A stretch of 61,419 bases of DNA from Terriglobia bacterium (lineage in GTDB: Bacteria > Acidobacteriota > Terriglobia > UBA7540). Shown here piece by piece: positions 17,354 to 25,359 of the stretch. Location of the stretch: the NCBI GenBank assembly GCA_030041095.1, contig JASHON010000196.1, positions 1 to 61,419 of the forward strand, written 5' to 3'. Each line of letters begins with the position of its first letter. Position 1 is the first letter of the stretch. The position numbers and the translations under genes are program-made. The notes below the pieces were generated by a model. That model had not been told where the DNA came from. It did no database searches and saw only the letters and a program-made list of their open reading frames with translations.

Positions 17354-18112
17354 ATGGCAAACCCCACTCCAGCCGAAATCGAGGAGAAACTGCGTGGCGA
17401 GAATCTGAACGAGTGGCTCCGCCTGTGGCACACGGAACAGGGTCCGGCGAAGCCGCAGGCGCTGAAGCTCATCGCCGCAGCGATTCCGTTTTCAATTGAG
17501 CAACATCTGCGGGTGCTTGACCTGGGTTGCGGACCAGGCGATGCAGGGCGCAGCATTCACTCCCGATTTCCGCACGCGCGGATCGATTTCGTCGATCGGA
17601 ATGAGTTCTTTGTGGGTCTATGCAGCGCGGTCAATCGACGCGATAGCATCGGCGGGCGAACCTGGGTGCGAGATCTGTCGGAGCCCGGCTGGCAGCGAGA
17701 TCTGGCGAGTGAATACGATGTGGCGGTGGCAGTCAACGCCCTACATTGGTTGAGCATCGAACAGACAACAAAACTCCTCGCCGTCGTCTTTCAGTTGCTC
17801 CGGTCCGGTGGTGTTTTTCTGCTCATGGAGCCAGTGACGGCGGAGCCGCTCTTTGCGCCTGGATTCGAGGCGTGGCAAAAGGAGCAACCGAGCCAGCACA
17901 GCTATGAGAATTGGCAGGTATTCTGGTCGCGCGTGAAAGCCCTGCTGGGCTGCGACTATGGTTTTCTCGGCGACCCTAACAATCAGGATTCTATCGGGGA
18001 CACGCTCTCTGTGAAGCAATGGATTCGTTTGCTCACCAATGGCGGCTTTCAGTCAATCGATATTCTGCTGAGAGACGCTGAGAAGGTTGTCCTGGCCAGC
18101 AACAAATCCTGA
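17354..18112 (+). CDS. Class I SAM-dependent methyltransferase
   Basis: The start is ATG 17354, with GAAGGAG 8 nt upstream, giving 252 residues. The SAM-binding motif I is LRVLDLGCGPGDAGRSI (about 54-70), and motif II acidic residues are in IDFVDRNEFFV. Motif IV is YDVAVAVNALHWLS; the NALHWL pattern occurs in trans-aconitate methyltransferase-like small-molecule enzymes. The substrate is unknown. It stands alone between two repeat clusters. Confidence 0.75.
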   Translation: MANPTPAEIEEKLRGENLNEWLRLWHTEQGPAKPQALKLIAAAIPFSIEQHLRVLDLGCGPGDAGRSIHSRFPHARIDFVDRNEFFVGLCSAVNRRDSIGGRTWVRDLSEPGWQRDLASEYDVAVAVNALHWLSIEQTTKLLAVVFQLLRSGGVFLLMEPVTAEPLFAPGFEAWQKEQPSQHSYENWQVFWSRVKALLGCDYGFLGDPNNQDSIGDTLSVKQWIRLLTNGGFQSIDILLRDAEKVVLASNKS

Positions 18113-18219
18113 TCTCTGGTTCGTAGCGTGCCAGCGCGGAGGTGAGTGAATAGATGGGGTCCTGGATGCACGTTCGCGTAGGCGATCCTCTTCAGTCTCG
18201 AACGAGCTATAGCCTCGGC

Positions 18220-18263
18220 GGTCACCCAAAACCGGCCATGGATGGTCACCTGAAAACCGGCCA
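18220..18263. repeat. Two tandem 20-bp repeats, likely relic of IS terminal repeats
   Basis: GGTCACCCAAAACCGGCCA (18220-18238) and GGTCACCTGAAAACCGGCCA (18244-18263) are imperfect direct repeats 24 bases apart. This motif and its repetition resemble the multiple terminal repeats of IS21-family elements. No IS21 transposase or helper gene is nearby, so it would be a remnant. The family assignment is from memory. Confidence 0.4.
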
Positions 18264-18316
18264 ACGGAGACGCTCTGCCCGGGAGTCTCTACATTTGCTC
18301 AGCGGCGTCGCATGGG

Positions 18317-18409
18317 TATGATGCGGCTTGGCCGCCTGACGTGCGGAAAGGCTTGCCTTTCCGACAGCGTCAGTGATCGAATTATTTAGGGCGAGGCTGC
18401 GCCTCGCCC
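18317..18409 (+). repeat. Triple-hairpin dispersed repeat, copy 3
   Basis: The best preserved copy. GCGGCTTGGCCGC, GGAAAGGCTTGCCTTTCC and GGGCGAGGCTGCGCCTCGCCC are separated by short spacers including GATCGAATTATTTAG. It lies 30 bp before the REP-RAYT remnant at 18441. Confidence 0.75.
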
Positions 18410-18440
18410 TTGCGGTGTCTACATTTCACACGCCGTTTCC

Positions 18441-18868
18441 CGGGCGCTCCGGCAGCCGCTTCGGTACTCCCGTATCAGGGCATGACTTCAGTCATGCCGA
18501 CTCAGGTCCGCCGATGGCCGGGCTTTAGCCCCTGCGGCTTTTCCCTTTGCCAGGTAGCTGAAGCCGTACCGCATAGGGTTGGACACGATGACGAAATCAC
18601 GCAATTGGAATTTCCTCTTCGCCACGTAGGAGCCCAACAGATCGATCATCAGCGTAGCGTTGCGCTCCAATTGCGGCAGGGCTCGTCCCTGGCACGTCTT
18701 GGCGGAGACGAAGAACGTACGCGAAGAGCTCACGATATGGCTCGGGTTGGCATTACGGGTAGGCCGTGACATCAGCAGGGGCTAAAGCCCTCGTTCCTTG
18801 AGCATCTTTGCGGCACGACTAAAGTCATGCCCTGACACGAGGCGGCTTCGATCAATCCCGAAATGTAG
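18441..18868. repeat. REP-RAYT-REP unit with internally deleted transposase
   Basis: A left REP (18441-18540, palindrome GGCATGACTTCAGTCATGCC) and a right REP (18777-18868, GGCACGACTAAAGTCATGCC) enclose a shortened RAYT reading frame on the minus strand. The arrangement matches 60466-61230. No MITE is present here, so the target core GGGCTTTAGCCCC is seen intact at 18522-18534. Confidence 0.75.
18488..18772 (-). pseudogene. RAYT transposase remnant (internal deletion)
   Basis: 94 codons remain of a REP-associated tyrosine transposase (Y1/HUH family, IS200-like). The N-terminus (MSRPTRNANPSHIVSSSRTF) and the start of the catalytic domain (YVAKRKFQLRDFVIVSNP) match the copy at 61134. Where that copy has MPNHMHLLIT, here VSNPMR is joined directly to YGFSYLAKGK near the C-terminus. 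The HUH motif, the catalytic tyrosine region and about 100 residues are therefore missing in one in-frame deletion. The stop codon lies in the left REP. It cannot be catalytic. Confidence 0.75.
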
Positions 18869-19056
18869 AAACTCCAGGGCACCGCTTCAGCCGTTCTGCC
18901 TTTGTTTCTGGGCTGGCCGCTGCAGCCTCCTGCCCCATCGCTAACAGCTTGTTGTCCTCTGCAATTGTTGCTAGACTGAATTCACATTGCGCTCCGGGGC
19001 AGCAACGCACGGAGCGTCAATAAGCGCCGAACCGGTGCGGAGGAAATGCTGCAGCA

Positions 19057-19488
19057 ATGGTAGAAGAAGGGAACCAGAGTTCTGGCTTCAAGGTCGTTGA
19101 CCGCCGGTCGTTTGCGGTGGATGGAACCCGCCGCACGGACGTTACGGCGGAAGAGGCGAAAGCCGCAGCAGAAAAGAGCCGGGTGGCGCAGGAACCTGCG
19201 TCCAGCGCGCTTGACGATCGAGTCGATGAACGGTTCGTCATGCTGGTGGAATTCCTGGGCCAAGCCGCTTTTGCGCATCTTGGAGTCACGGCGGGCCCTG
19301 CCGGCGAAGCGATTCCCATCGACATCGAAAACGCTCGCGTCGCCATCGACCTGCTCGGCGTACTGCAAGATAAGACGAAGGGCAACCTCTCTTCCGCGGA
19401 GCGGAAGTTCTTGAGCGACGTCCTCTTCGAGCTCCACACCCGCTTCGTTGAGATTCAAAAGCGAATCGCCGCCAAGCACAAACGATGA
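19057..19488 (+). CDS. DUF1844 domain protein
   Basis: A 143-residue cytoplasmic protein. The variable N-terminus (KVVDRRSFAVDGTRR) is typical of DUF1844 proteins, and the conserved domain is at about 58-135 (FVMLVEFLGQAAFAHLG, IDIENARVAIDLLGVLQDKT, GNLSSAERKFLSDVLFELHT). The function is unknown. It overlaps the next gene by ATGA (19485-19488), so the two are translationally coupled. Confidence 0.82.
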   Translation: MVEEGNQSSGFKVVDRRSFAVDGTRRTDVTAEEAKAAAEKSRVAQEPASSALDDRVDERFVMLVEFLGQAAFAHLGVTAGPAGEAIPIDIENARVAIDLLGVLQDKTKGNLSSAERKFLSDVLFELHTRFVEIQKRIAAKHKR

Positions 19489-20243
19489 GGCTGACGTTTC
19501 TAGGCACGGGCACCTCGACAGGCGTCCCTAGCCTTGGCTGCCATTGTCCTACGTGTAGCTCGTCCGATCCCCACGATAAGAGAACGCGCTCATCCCTCCT
19601 ACTCGAATTCAACGGGCACATCGTCGTGGTGGATACCACGCCCGACTTCCGCCAGCAGGGTCTGCGCGAGCGCATTGACCGGCTGGACGCCGTCATCTTT
19701 ACCCACACGCACGCCGACCATGTTTTCGGACTCGACGACGTGCGCGTCTTCAACATGCGCCAGAAGAAGCCGATTCCGATTTACGCCGACGCGCATTCGA
19801 TCGAAGACCTGCGGCGCATTTTTAAGTATGTTTTTGAAGGGAACTATCAGGGAGGCGGGATTCCGCAGCTAGAGCCGCACCTCATTGACGGCCCGTTCGA
19901 CCTATGGGAGGAGCGCTTCGTTCCGCTGCCGGTTCTCCACGGCAAGCTGCCCATCCTGGGATTTCGCTTTCGCCGGGTTGCCTATATCACGGACTTTAGC
20001 GCGATCCCCGCGGAAACACTCCCTCTGCTTGAAGACTTGGACGTGCTGATCCTCGACGCGCTTCGCCACGAGCCGCATCCGACGCACTCCACCGTGGCGG
20101 AATCGCTTGAATGGGTTCGCAGGATAAGGCCGCAGCGCGCGCTCTTCACGCACATGGCGCACGATCTGGCGCACGAGTCTACCAACGCCTCGCTCCCTGC
20201 GAATACAGCGCTAGCGTATGATGGCTTGAAACTGGAAGTTTGA
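19485..20243 (+). CDS. MBL-fold metallohydrolase (PhnP-like)
   Basis: 252 residues with the metallo-beta-lactamase fold: FLGTGTSTGVPSLGCHCPTC at the N-terminus, the metal motif HTHADH (74-79), an aspartate in YITDFSAIP, and the later histidine in LFTHMAHDL. The GTSTGVPxxGCxCxxC start is typical of PhnP / RNase Z-like phosphodiesterases. The CxC-x2-C near the N-terminus may bind a structural zinc. The likely reaction is hydrolysis of a cyclic or di-ester phosphate. It is coupled to the DUF1844 gene. Confidence 0.82.
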   Translation: MRLTFLGTGTSTGVPSLGCHCPTCSSSDPHDKRTRSSLLLEFNGHIVVVDTTPDFRQQGLRERIDRLDAVIFTHTHADHVFGLDDVRVFNMRQKKPIPIYADAHSIEDLRRIFKYVFEGNYQGGGIPQLEPHLIDGPFDLWEERFVPLPVLHGKLPILGFRFRRVAYITDFSAIPAETLPLLEDLDVLILDALRHEPHPTHSTVAESLEWVRRIRPQRALFTHMAHDLAHESTNASLPANTALAYDGLKLEV

Positions 20244-20644
20244 TTTGGGGCGCCTTGCCGGGAGCTGGCATCTCACGGCCTCCAGCGATAAATGTGAGAA
20301 TGGCCCGGGACTGGGATGGGGCGGTTTGCAAACTCTTCATGGACCGAAAGCCGTCGACGTCTGATAATATCGTGAAAATTGTGTAGAAGAGAGCGTTTTA
20401 GGCGGTAAGACCACAAGATATAGTGGTTGGCGCTTGCTAGGTGGAAAGACGCGGAAATCCCATGACCAACAAACCCAGTAAGTGTTTTAGAATCAGTGAA
20501 TGTGATATGAGACTCTGCCATCAATCCCGGCAATTGCATGAAAAATAATACTGTTATGCGAATTTGAGTGGCAATATCCCAGTAAGTTTTTGAAAATAGG
20601 TTACATATCTAAAAACTCAGCGTTTTGTCTTTCCAAGTTTATCC
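20244..20644. other. AT-richer intergenic region upstream of ribF
   Basis: 401 bases noticeably richer in A and T than the rest of the window, especially 20380-20640. An 88-codon minus-strand frame (20273-20539) has no recognisable motif. The region probably holds the ribF promoter; several TTGAAA/TATCTA-like words occur near 20590-20615 but with wrong spacing. The base composition suggests DNA of different origin or a control region. Confidence 0.4.
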
Positions 20645-21592
20645 ATGGCGCTCATTCGTAATTTGAGCGAACTTCCGCCGCTGCCGAAGGGCAGTGTGGT
20701 AGGAGTCGGAAACTTTGACGGAATGCACCTGGCTCATCGGGCCTTGGTGGCACGGGTAGTTGACCGCGCCGCTGAAAAGTCAGCCGTGCCCGTAGCCATC
20801 ACCTTTGATCCGCATCCTATTCGCCTGCTCGCACCAGCCCGTGCTCCGAAGCTGCTCACCTCCATCGAGCAGCGCGCGAGGCTGATGGAAGCATTAGGAG
20901 TGCGAGTAGTTGTCGCTCTGCAGTTCAATCGCGCACTGGCCCACTTGAGCCCGGCCGAGTTTGTGCATCAAATACTGGCCGAACGCCTGCACGCCATCAC
21001 GGTGGTGGTTGGCCCCAATTTCCGGTTCGGCTACCGACAGGCCGGGGATGTCGCAACACTTCGGGACCTGGGCGAGGCGGAAGGATTTGGCGTTGAGCTG
21101 CTGGCGCCGGTGCTGGTTCGCGGCGAGCTGGTCTCAAGTACGCGAATCCGCGAGCTTCTCACGTGGGGACAGGTTTATAGGGCGGGAAGATTGCTTGGAA
21201 GGCCATTCTCCAATTCCGGACTCATCGCATCCGGGCTCGGCATCGGCCATCGCCACACGGTTCCCACATTGAACCTTGTGCCCGTCGAAGAGCAACTTCC
21301 GCAAAATGGAGTGTATGTGACGCGGTCGCGCCTGGGCGAAGGTTTCTATAACTCGGTCACCAACGTCGGTCACAGTCCCACGTTTGGTGAGCGTCCCGTC
21401 ACGGTCGAAACTTTCCTTCTCGAGTGTTCAGGCGAAATCCAGGCGAATGAGATGACCGTCGAATATCTTCACCGGCTCAGAGACGAAATCAAATTTCAGA
21501 ATCCGGCGTTGCTGAAAGCGCAGATTCTCGAGGATGCACGGAGGGCGTCGAAGTATTTCCGGCTGCTGGGCGGGCTGCAGCTTTCTCACTGA
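20645..21592 (+). CDS. ribF: Bifunctional riboflavin kinase / FAD synthetase
   Basis: 315 residues, the usual RibF length. The N-terminal FMN adenylyltransferase domain has GNFDGMHLAHRALV, ITFDPHP, GPNFRFGYRQAGD and SSTRIRELL. The C-terminal riboflavin kinase domain (about 180-310) has GIGHRHTVPTLNLVP, NGVYVTR, NVGHSPTFGERPVTVETFLL. It turns riboflavin into FMN and then FAD in the cytoplasm. The 3' end overlaps the convergent TPR gene by 7 bases. Confidence 0.92.
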   Translation: MALIRNLSELPPLPKGSVVGVGNFDGMHLAHRALVARVVDRAAEKSAVPVAITFDPHPIRLLAPARAPKLLTSIEQRARLMEALGVRVVVALQFNRALAHLSPAEFVHQILAERLHAITVVVGPNFRFGYRQAGDVATLRDLGEAEGFGVELLAPVLVRGELVSSTRIRELLTWGQVYRAGRLLGRPFSNSGLIASGLGIGHRHTVPTLNLVPVEEQLPQNGVYVTRSRLGEGFYNSVTNVGHSPTFGERPVTVETFLLECSGEIQANEMTVEYLHRLRDEIKFQNPALLKAQILEDARRASKYFRLLGGLQLSH

Positions 21593-22122
21593 ACTTTGCG
21601 CCGGAGCTCTTCGAGCCTTTGGCGAGCGAGAGCGTAGTCCGGGTTAATGCGCAACGCGGCTTCAAAATGCCGGCTGGCTTCGCGATACAACTCCTTCGCC
21701 ACATAAGCCCGGCCCAGATGATAGTGGGGTAGATGGTGAGAATCGTAGCGGCGCGATTGAAGAGCGCGTTCAAGCCATGGTATGGCTTCGTCGTAACGCT
21801 CGCGGTCGATGAGGTAGCACCCGATGTCGTTATAGGGAGCGCCAAACTCGGGATCGATCTGGATGGCTTTCTTGCACTCCTCAATAGCTTCGTCCAGCTT
21901 ACCTTGATAATGATAGGCCCAGCCGAGAAAGGTGTAAGCTTCAGCAGTCGGATGAAGGTTCAGGGAACGCTTGTAGAGCTCGACGGCCATATCGTATTCG
22001 CCGCCAATTTGATATTGGTAAGCTTCTCTCACCAGCTCCCAAGCTGCCTGGTGCGCTTCCACGCTCATACCCGCGCCCAACCTCCGAAAGGGCAGTTTGC
22101 GCGTCGAAGGATCGATTGTCAA
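21586..22122 (-). CDS. Tetratricopeptide repeat protein
   Basis: 178 residues with about four TPR units from residue 27 on (YQIGGEYDMAVELYKRSLNL, AYTFLGWAYHYQGKLDEAIE, APYNDIGCYLIDRERYDEAI, LPHYHLGRAYVAKELYREAS). There is no signal peptide or other domain, so it is probably a cytoplasmic scaffold. M19 is an alternative start. It runs toward ribF and shares 7 bases with it; its promoter region faces the glnB promoter. Confidence 0.82.
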   Translation of the reverse strand: MTIDPSTRKLPFRRLGAGMSVEAHQAAWELVREAYQYQIGGEYDMAVELYKRSLNLHPTAEAYTFLGWAYHYQGKLDEAIEECKKAIQIDPEFGAPYNDIGCYLIDRERYDEAIPWLERALQSRRYDSHHLPHYHLGRAYVAKELYREASRHFEAALRINPDYALARQRLEELRRKVQ

Positions 22123-22153
22123 CCCCGTGTTTTTCCCGGTTTCGACGCCGCGG

Positions 22154-22182
22154 TTGGTGTTCCCGCGCGCACCGCCTATAAT
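22154..22182 (+). promoter_or_regulatory. Promoter of glnB-glnD
   Basis: TTGGTG (22154-22159) and a perfect TATAAT (22177-22182) are separated by exactly 17 bases, 42 nt before the glnB start. No sigma-54 type GG-N10-GC box was seen, so expression is probably basal. Confidence 0.6.
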
Positions 22183-22224
22183 GTGTTCGTCGCCAGTGAT
22201 TCTCGAGTTGGAGGGTGAGCCCCT

Positions 22225-22563
22225 ATGAAAAAGATCGAGGCGATTATCCAGACCTCGCGCCTTAATCCGGTGAAGGATGCGTTACAGGAAGTGGGCGTGG
22301 ACGGGATGACGGTCTCAGAAGTGCGCGGCCACGGCCGGCAAAAGGGACACACGGAGGTCTACCGGGGAAATGAGTACACGGTGGACCTGTTACCCAAGAT
22401 CAAGGTTGAGATTATCTTGCCAGATGCGCGGGTCGAGCTGGCGGTTCAAGCCATTGTGAAGGCGGCGAAGACCGGGAAAATCGGCGATGGGAAAGTGTTC
22501 GTCTATCCGGTGGAAGAGGCCATCCGCATCCGCAACGACGAACGCGGCGACATGGCATTATAG
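22225..22563 (+). CDS. glnB: Nitrogen regulatory protein P-II
   Basis: Exactly 112 residues, the canonical PII length. It starts MKKIEAIIQTSRLNPVKDAL, has the T-loop with the uridylylation site Y51 (RGNEYTVDLLPKIKVE) and the ligand-binding TGKIGDGKVFV. PII senses 2-oxoglutarate, ATP/ADP and, through Y51 uridylylation, glutamine. GGAGGG precedes the ATG. The enzyme that modifies it, GlnD, is the next gene. No amtB or glnA is adjacent. Confidence 0.94.
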   Translation: MKKIEAIIQTSRLNPVKDALQEVGVDGMTVSEVRGHGRQKGHTEVYRGNEYTVDLLPKIKVEIILPDARVELAVQAIVKAAKTGKIGDGKVFVYPVEEAIRIRNDERGDMAL

Positions 22564-22599
22564 CCTTCAACGTACGATCATTTCCCTCGCAACGGCGCC

Positions 22600-25263
22600 G
22601 TGTCAACCCACTTCATTCCTGCACTCGCGGATTCTTATGCGGCTGAGTTAGCCCGGATCCGAGCCCGATTCGAAGCCGGAGGAGATCCACTCGTCTGCCT
22701 TCGGGAGCGCTCCGCGCTGGTGGACTCCATCGTCTCCCGCCTCTATGCAGATTTCTTCGCGTCCGAAGATGCAGCGCCTCGAAACATCTGTTTGGTGGCT
22801 GCAGGTGGGTACGGACGCGGGGAGCTCTTCCCATCCTCAGACATCGACTTGCTGTTCATTTCATCCGACCCACTTGCGATCAAGAGGTTGCGCGAGCCGA
22901 TCACCGCTCTGGCACGTGCCTTGTGGGATACCCGGATGAGAGTGGGACACACGGCTCGCACGCTGGCCGAATGTGGCCAGCTTCACGCGGGCAATCTCGA
23001 GTTCAGCATTTCGCTGCTCGACGTTCGCTATCTTGCGGGAGAGATGCGGCTTTTTGAGGCGCTTCGCGAAGAAATCGTTCCGCATCTTGCGGCGCGCGAC
23101 CAGCAAGACCTCGTCCGCAACCTCGTCGATGTGACGCGCAGCAGGCACGCGCAGCACGGCGGCACGGTGTTTCAGCTTGAGCCCAATCTCAAGGAGTCGC
23201 CTGGAGGGCTTCGCGACTATCACGTGGCGCGATGGCTTTCACTCATCAACACGCTCGCGGAAAACGCGCGCTGGCCTAAGCCCGAAGAGCTTACACCTCA
23301 TTCACTGCGGGAAGGTCTCGATGGCGCGGTCCGTTTCCTTTCCGCCGCTCGCTGCTTTCTTCACTTTGAGCGCGGCCGGGATGACAACGTGCTCGCCTAC
23401 GAGCTGCAGGACAAAGCGTCTGCCTTGGGACTGGGATTGGAATACGGCCGGCCGGTGAGCGCCGCGCAGTGGATGCGCAATTATTTCCTCCGAACGAGGT
23501 CGATTGCGCGGTTGACCACGCGCCGCATCGATGACGCCGTCTATCCTCGCTCGTCGCTTTATAGTGCCTTCCAGGACTGGCGGTCACGGCTGTCGAATGT
23601 GGAATTCACCGTGGCCCGAGGCAAGATTCTTCCCCGCGCTCCGGCGTCCGGCGAGCCGCCGCTATATTCGATTTTGCGGATGTTCGAAATGGCCGCTCGC
23701 CATTCGCTCGAGCTGAGCCGCGAGGCGGAAGAGTGGGTGAGGCAAGCGGTTAAGAGCGGAGCGGCACGGGAGGGGTTCGAGGCCGTTCCCGGCGGGTCCG
23801 GAACGGCGGACCCTGCGCTTTGGGCGGCGATTCGAAGGATTCTGGTATTACCCAACGCCGCCGGCGCCTTGCGGGAAATGCATGCAACCGGCCTCCTGAT
23901 TGCGTTATTCCCGATCTTTGGCGTCATCGACGCGCTGGTCATCCGTGACTTTTTCCACCGCTACACTGTGGACGAACACACGTTCATGACCATTCAGCAC
24001 CTTTGTGAATTGCGTTCGCCGGTAACGTCGCGCCACAAGGATCCTTCCGAAGAACCCCTCCAGCTCTGGCTCGGCAAGCTGGCTGAACTCTACCAGGAAA
24101 TCGAGAGGCCGGATCTGCTCGCGCTCGCCCTACTGTTCCACGATGTCGGCAAAGGCATGGACGCGCCCGAGCACGTTCAGGGCAGCCTCGAAGCTGCCGG
24201 GCAAGCGTGCGCTCGCCTTGGCCTCGATCTTCCCGATCGGGAAATCGTGCTGTTCCTGATTGCCCACCATCTTGATATGTCTGCCGCGATGACGCGCCGG
24301 GATATTTTCGATCCTGAAACTGCTCGCGGTTTCGCGGAAAAAGTCGGCACGAGCGAACGGCTGAAAATGTTGTGCCTTTTCACTTACGCGGATATTCGTG
24401 CCGTCAATCCTGAAGCGCTGACGCCGTGGAAAGCGGAAACACTTTGGCAACTTTACGCGATGACCACCAATCACCTTTCACGCAGCCTTGACCAGGAGCG
24501 GCTGCCCGCCGTTCAGGAAGGCGCTGAGCCTTTATTATCGGCGCTTCAACTTCCAGGGACCAAGGCGAACCCAGCGGCGTGGAATGCATTCCTGGACGGT
24601 TTTCCGAAACGATATCTTCGTTCCTACCCGGCAGAGCAAGTGGTGCTGCATTTCGGAATGGCTGGCAAACTATCCGAATATCCGGTTCAAGTTAAAGTGC
24701 GGCAGCTTCTTACCGACCATGAGCTATGCGTCGTTACGATGGATCGTCCTCTTCTGTTTGCTTCGATCGCAGGAACCCTGGCAAGCTGGGGCATGAACAT
24801 CCTGAAGGCGGACGCCTATGCCAATCGTCACGCCACCGTTGTGGATGTATTTCGCTTCCACGACTTGCATCGAACGCTGGAGCTGAATCCGTCGGAAATT
24901 CCTCGCTTCGAGCAAAGCCTGAGAGAAGTGCTCATGGGGAAGCGTTCGCTGGAAGAGATGCTGGCGAGCAGAACCGGTAGTTGGTGGCCGCAAGCGAAGT
25001 TGTCTGTCGCCACGCGCGTCGTGTTTAACGATTCCGCCTCTTCGCGCTGCACACTGCTCGAACTGATCGCTCAGGATCGGCCCGGGCTGCTTTATGAGGT
25101 GACTTCAACGCTCGCGGAGCTCGGATGCAACATCGAAGTCGCGTTGATTGATACTGAAGCGCAGAGAGCGATTGACGTATTTTACCTCACAGCCGGCGGC
25201 GGGAAGCTCGAAGCGAGGCTGCAGGATGGCGTGCGCAAGGCGCTGCTTGAGCGTCTTGGATGA
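22600..25263 (+). CDS. glnD: [Protein-PII] uridylyltransferase / uridylyl-removing enzyme
   Basis: 887 residues from a GTG start, the usual GlnD length. The nucleotidyltransferase domain has GGYGRGELFPSS followed by D81 and D83. An NTase-associated helical region contains NLKESPGGLRD. The HD hydrolase domain has FHDVGKGMD (about 514-521). Two C-terminal ACT domains start at about 708 (VVTMDRPLLFASIAGTLAS) and 812 (ELIAQDRPGLLYEVTSTLAE). The enzyme adds UMP to PII when glutamine is low and removes it when high. It lies 36 bp after glnB in the same operon. Confidence 0.93.
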   Translation: MSTHFIPALADSYAAELARIRARFEAGGDPLVCLRERSALVDSIVSRLYADFFASEDAAPRNICLVAAGGYGRGELFPSSDIDLLFISSDPLAIKRLREPITALARALWDTRMRVGHTARTLAECGQLHAGNLEFSISLLDVRYLAGEMRLFEALREEIVPHLAARDQQDLVRNLVDVTRSRHAQHGGTVFQLEPNLKESPGGLRDYHVARWLSLINTLAENARWPKPEELTPHSLREGLDGAVRFLSAARCFLHFERGRDDNVLAYELQDKASALGLGLEYGRPVSAAQWMRNYFLRTRSIARLTTRRIDDAVYPRSSLYSAFQDWRSRLSNVEFTVARGKILPRAPASGEPPLYSILRMFEMAARHSLELSREAEEWVRQAVKSGAAREGFEAVPGGSGTADPALWAAIRRILVLPNAAGALREMHATGLLIALFPIFGVIDALVIRDFFHRYTVDEHTFMTIQHLCELRSPVTSRHKDPSEEPLQLWLGKLAELYQEIERPDLLALALLFHDVGKGMDAPEHVQGSLEAAGQACARLGLDLPDREIVLFLIAHHLDMSAAMTRRDIFDPETARGFAEKVGTSERLKMLCLFTYADIRAVNPEALTPWKAETLWQLYAMTTNHLSRSLDQERLPAVQEGAEPLLSALQLPGTKANPAAWNAFLDGFPKRYLRSYPAEQVVLHFGMAGKLSEYPVQVKVRQLLTDHELCVVTMDRPLLFASIAGTLASWGMNILKADAYANRHATVVDVFRFHDLHRTLELNPSEIPRFEQSLREVLMGKRSLEEMLASRTGSWWPQAKLSVATRVVFNDSASSRCTLLELIAQDRPGLLYEVTSTLAELGCNIEVALIDTEAQRAIDVFYLTAGGGKLEARLQDGVRKALLERLG

Positions 25264-25359
25264 GAATAAAACTGCATGGGATCCTGGCATGCGCATCGTA
25301 CACGCGGTTCCGCTGCAGCCGCCAGGATATCCAGCCACCACCCGCTACATTGAACGGCT

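Noticed and set aside
20273-20539. 88-codon minus-strand frame in the AT-richer gap before ribF
   Set aside because: No motif or ribosome site; the region looks non-coding. Kept as doubtful only.
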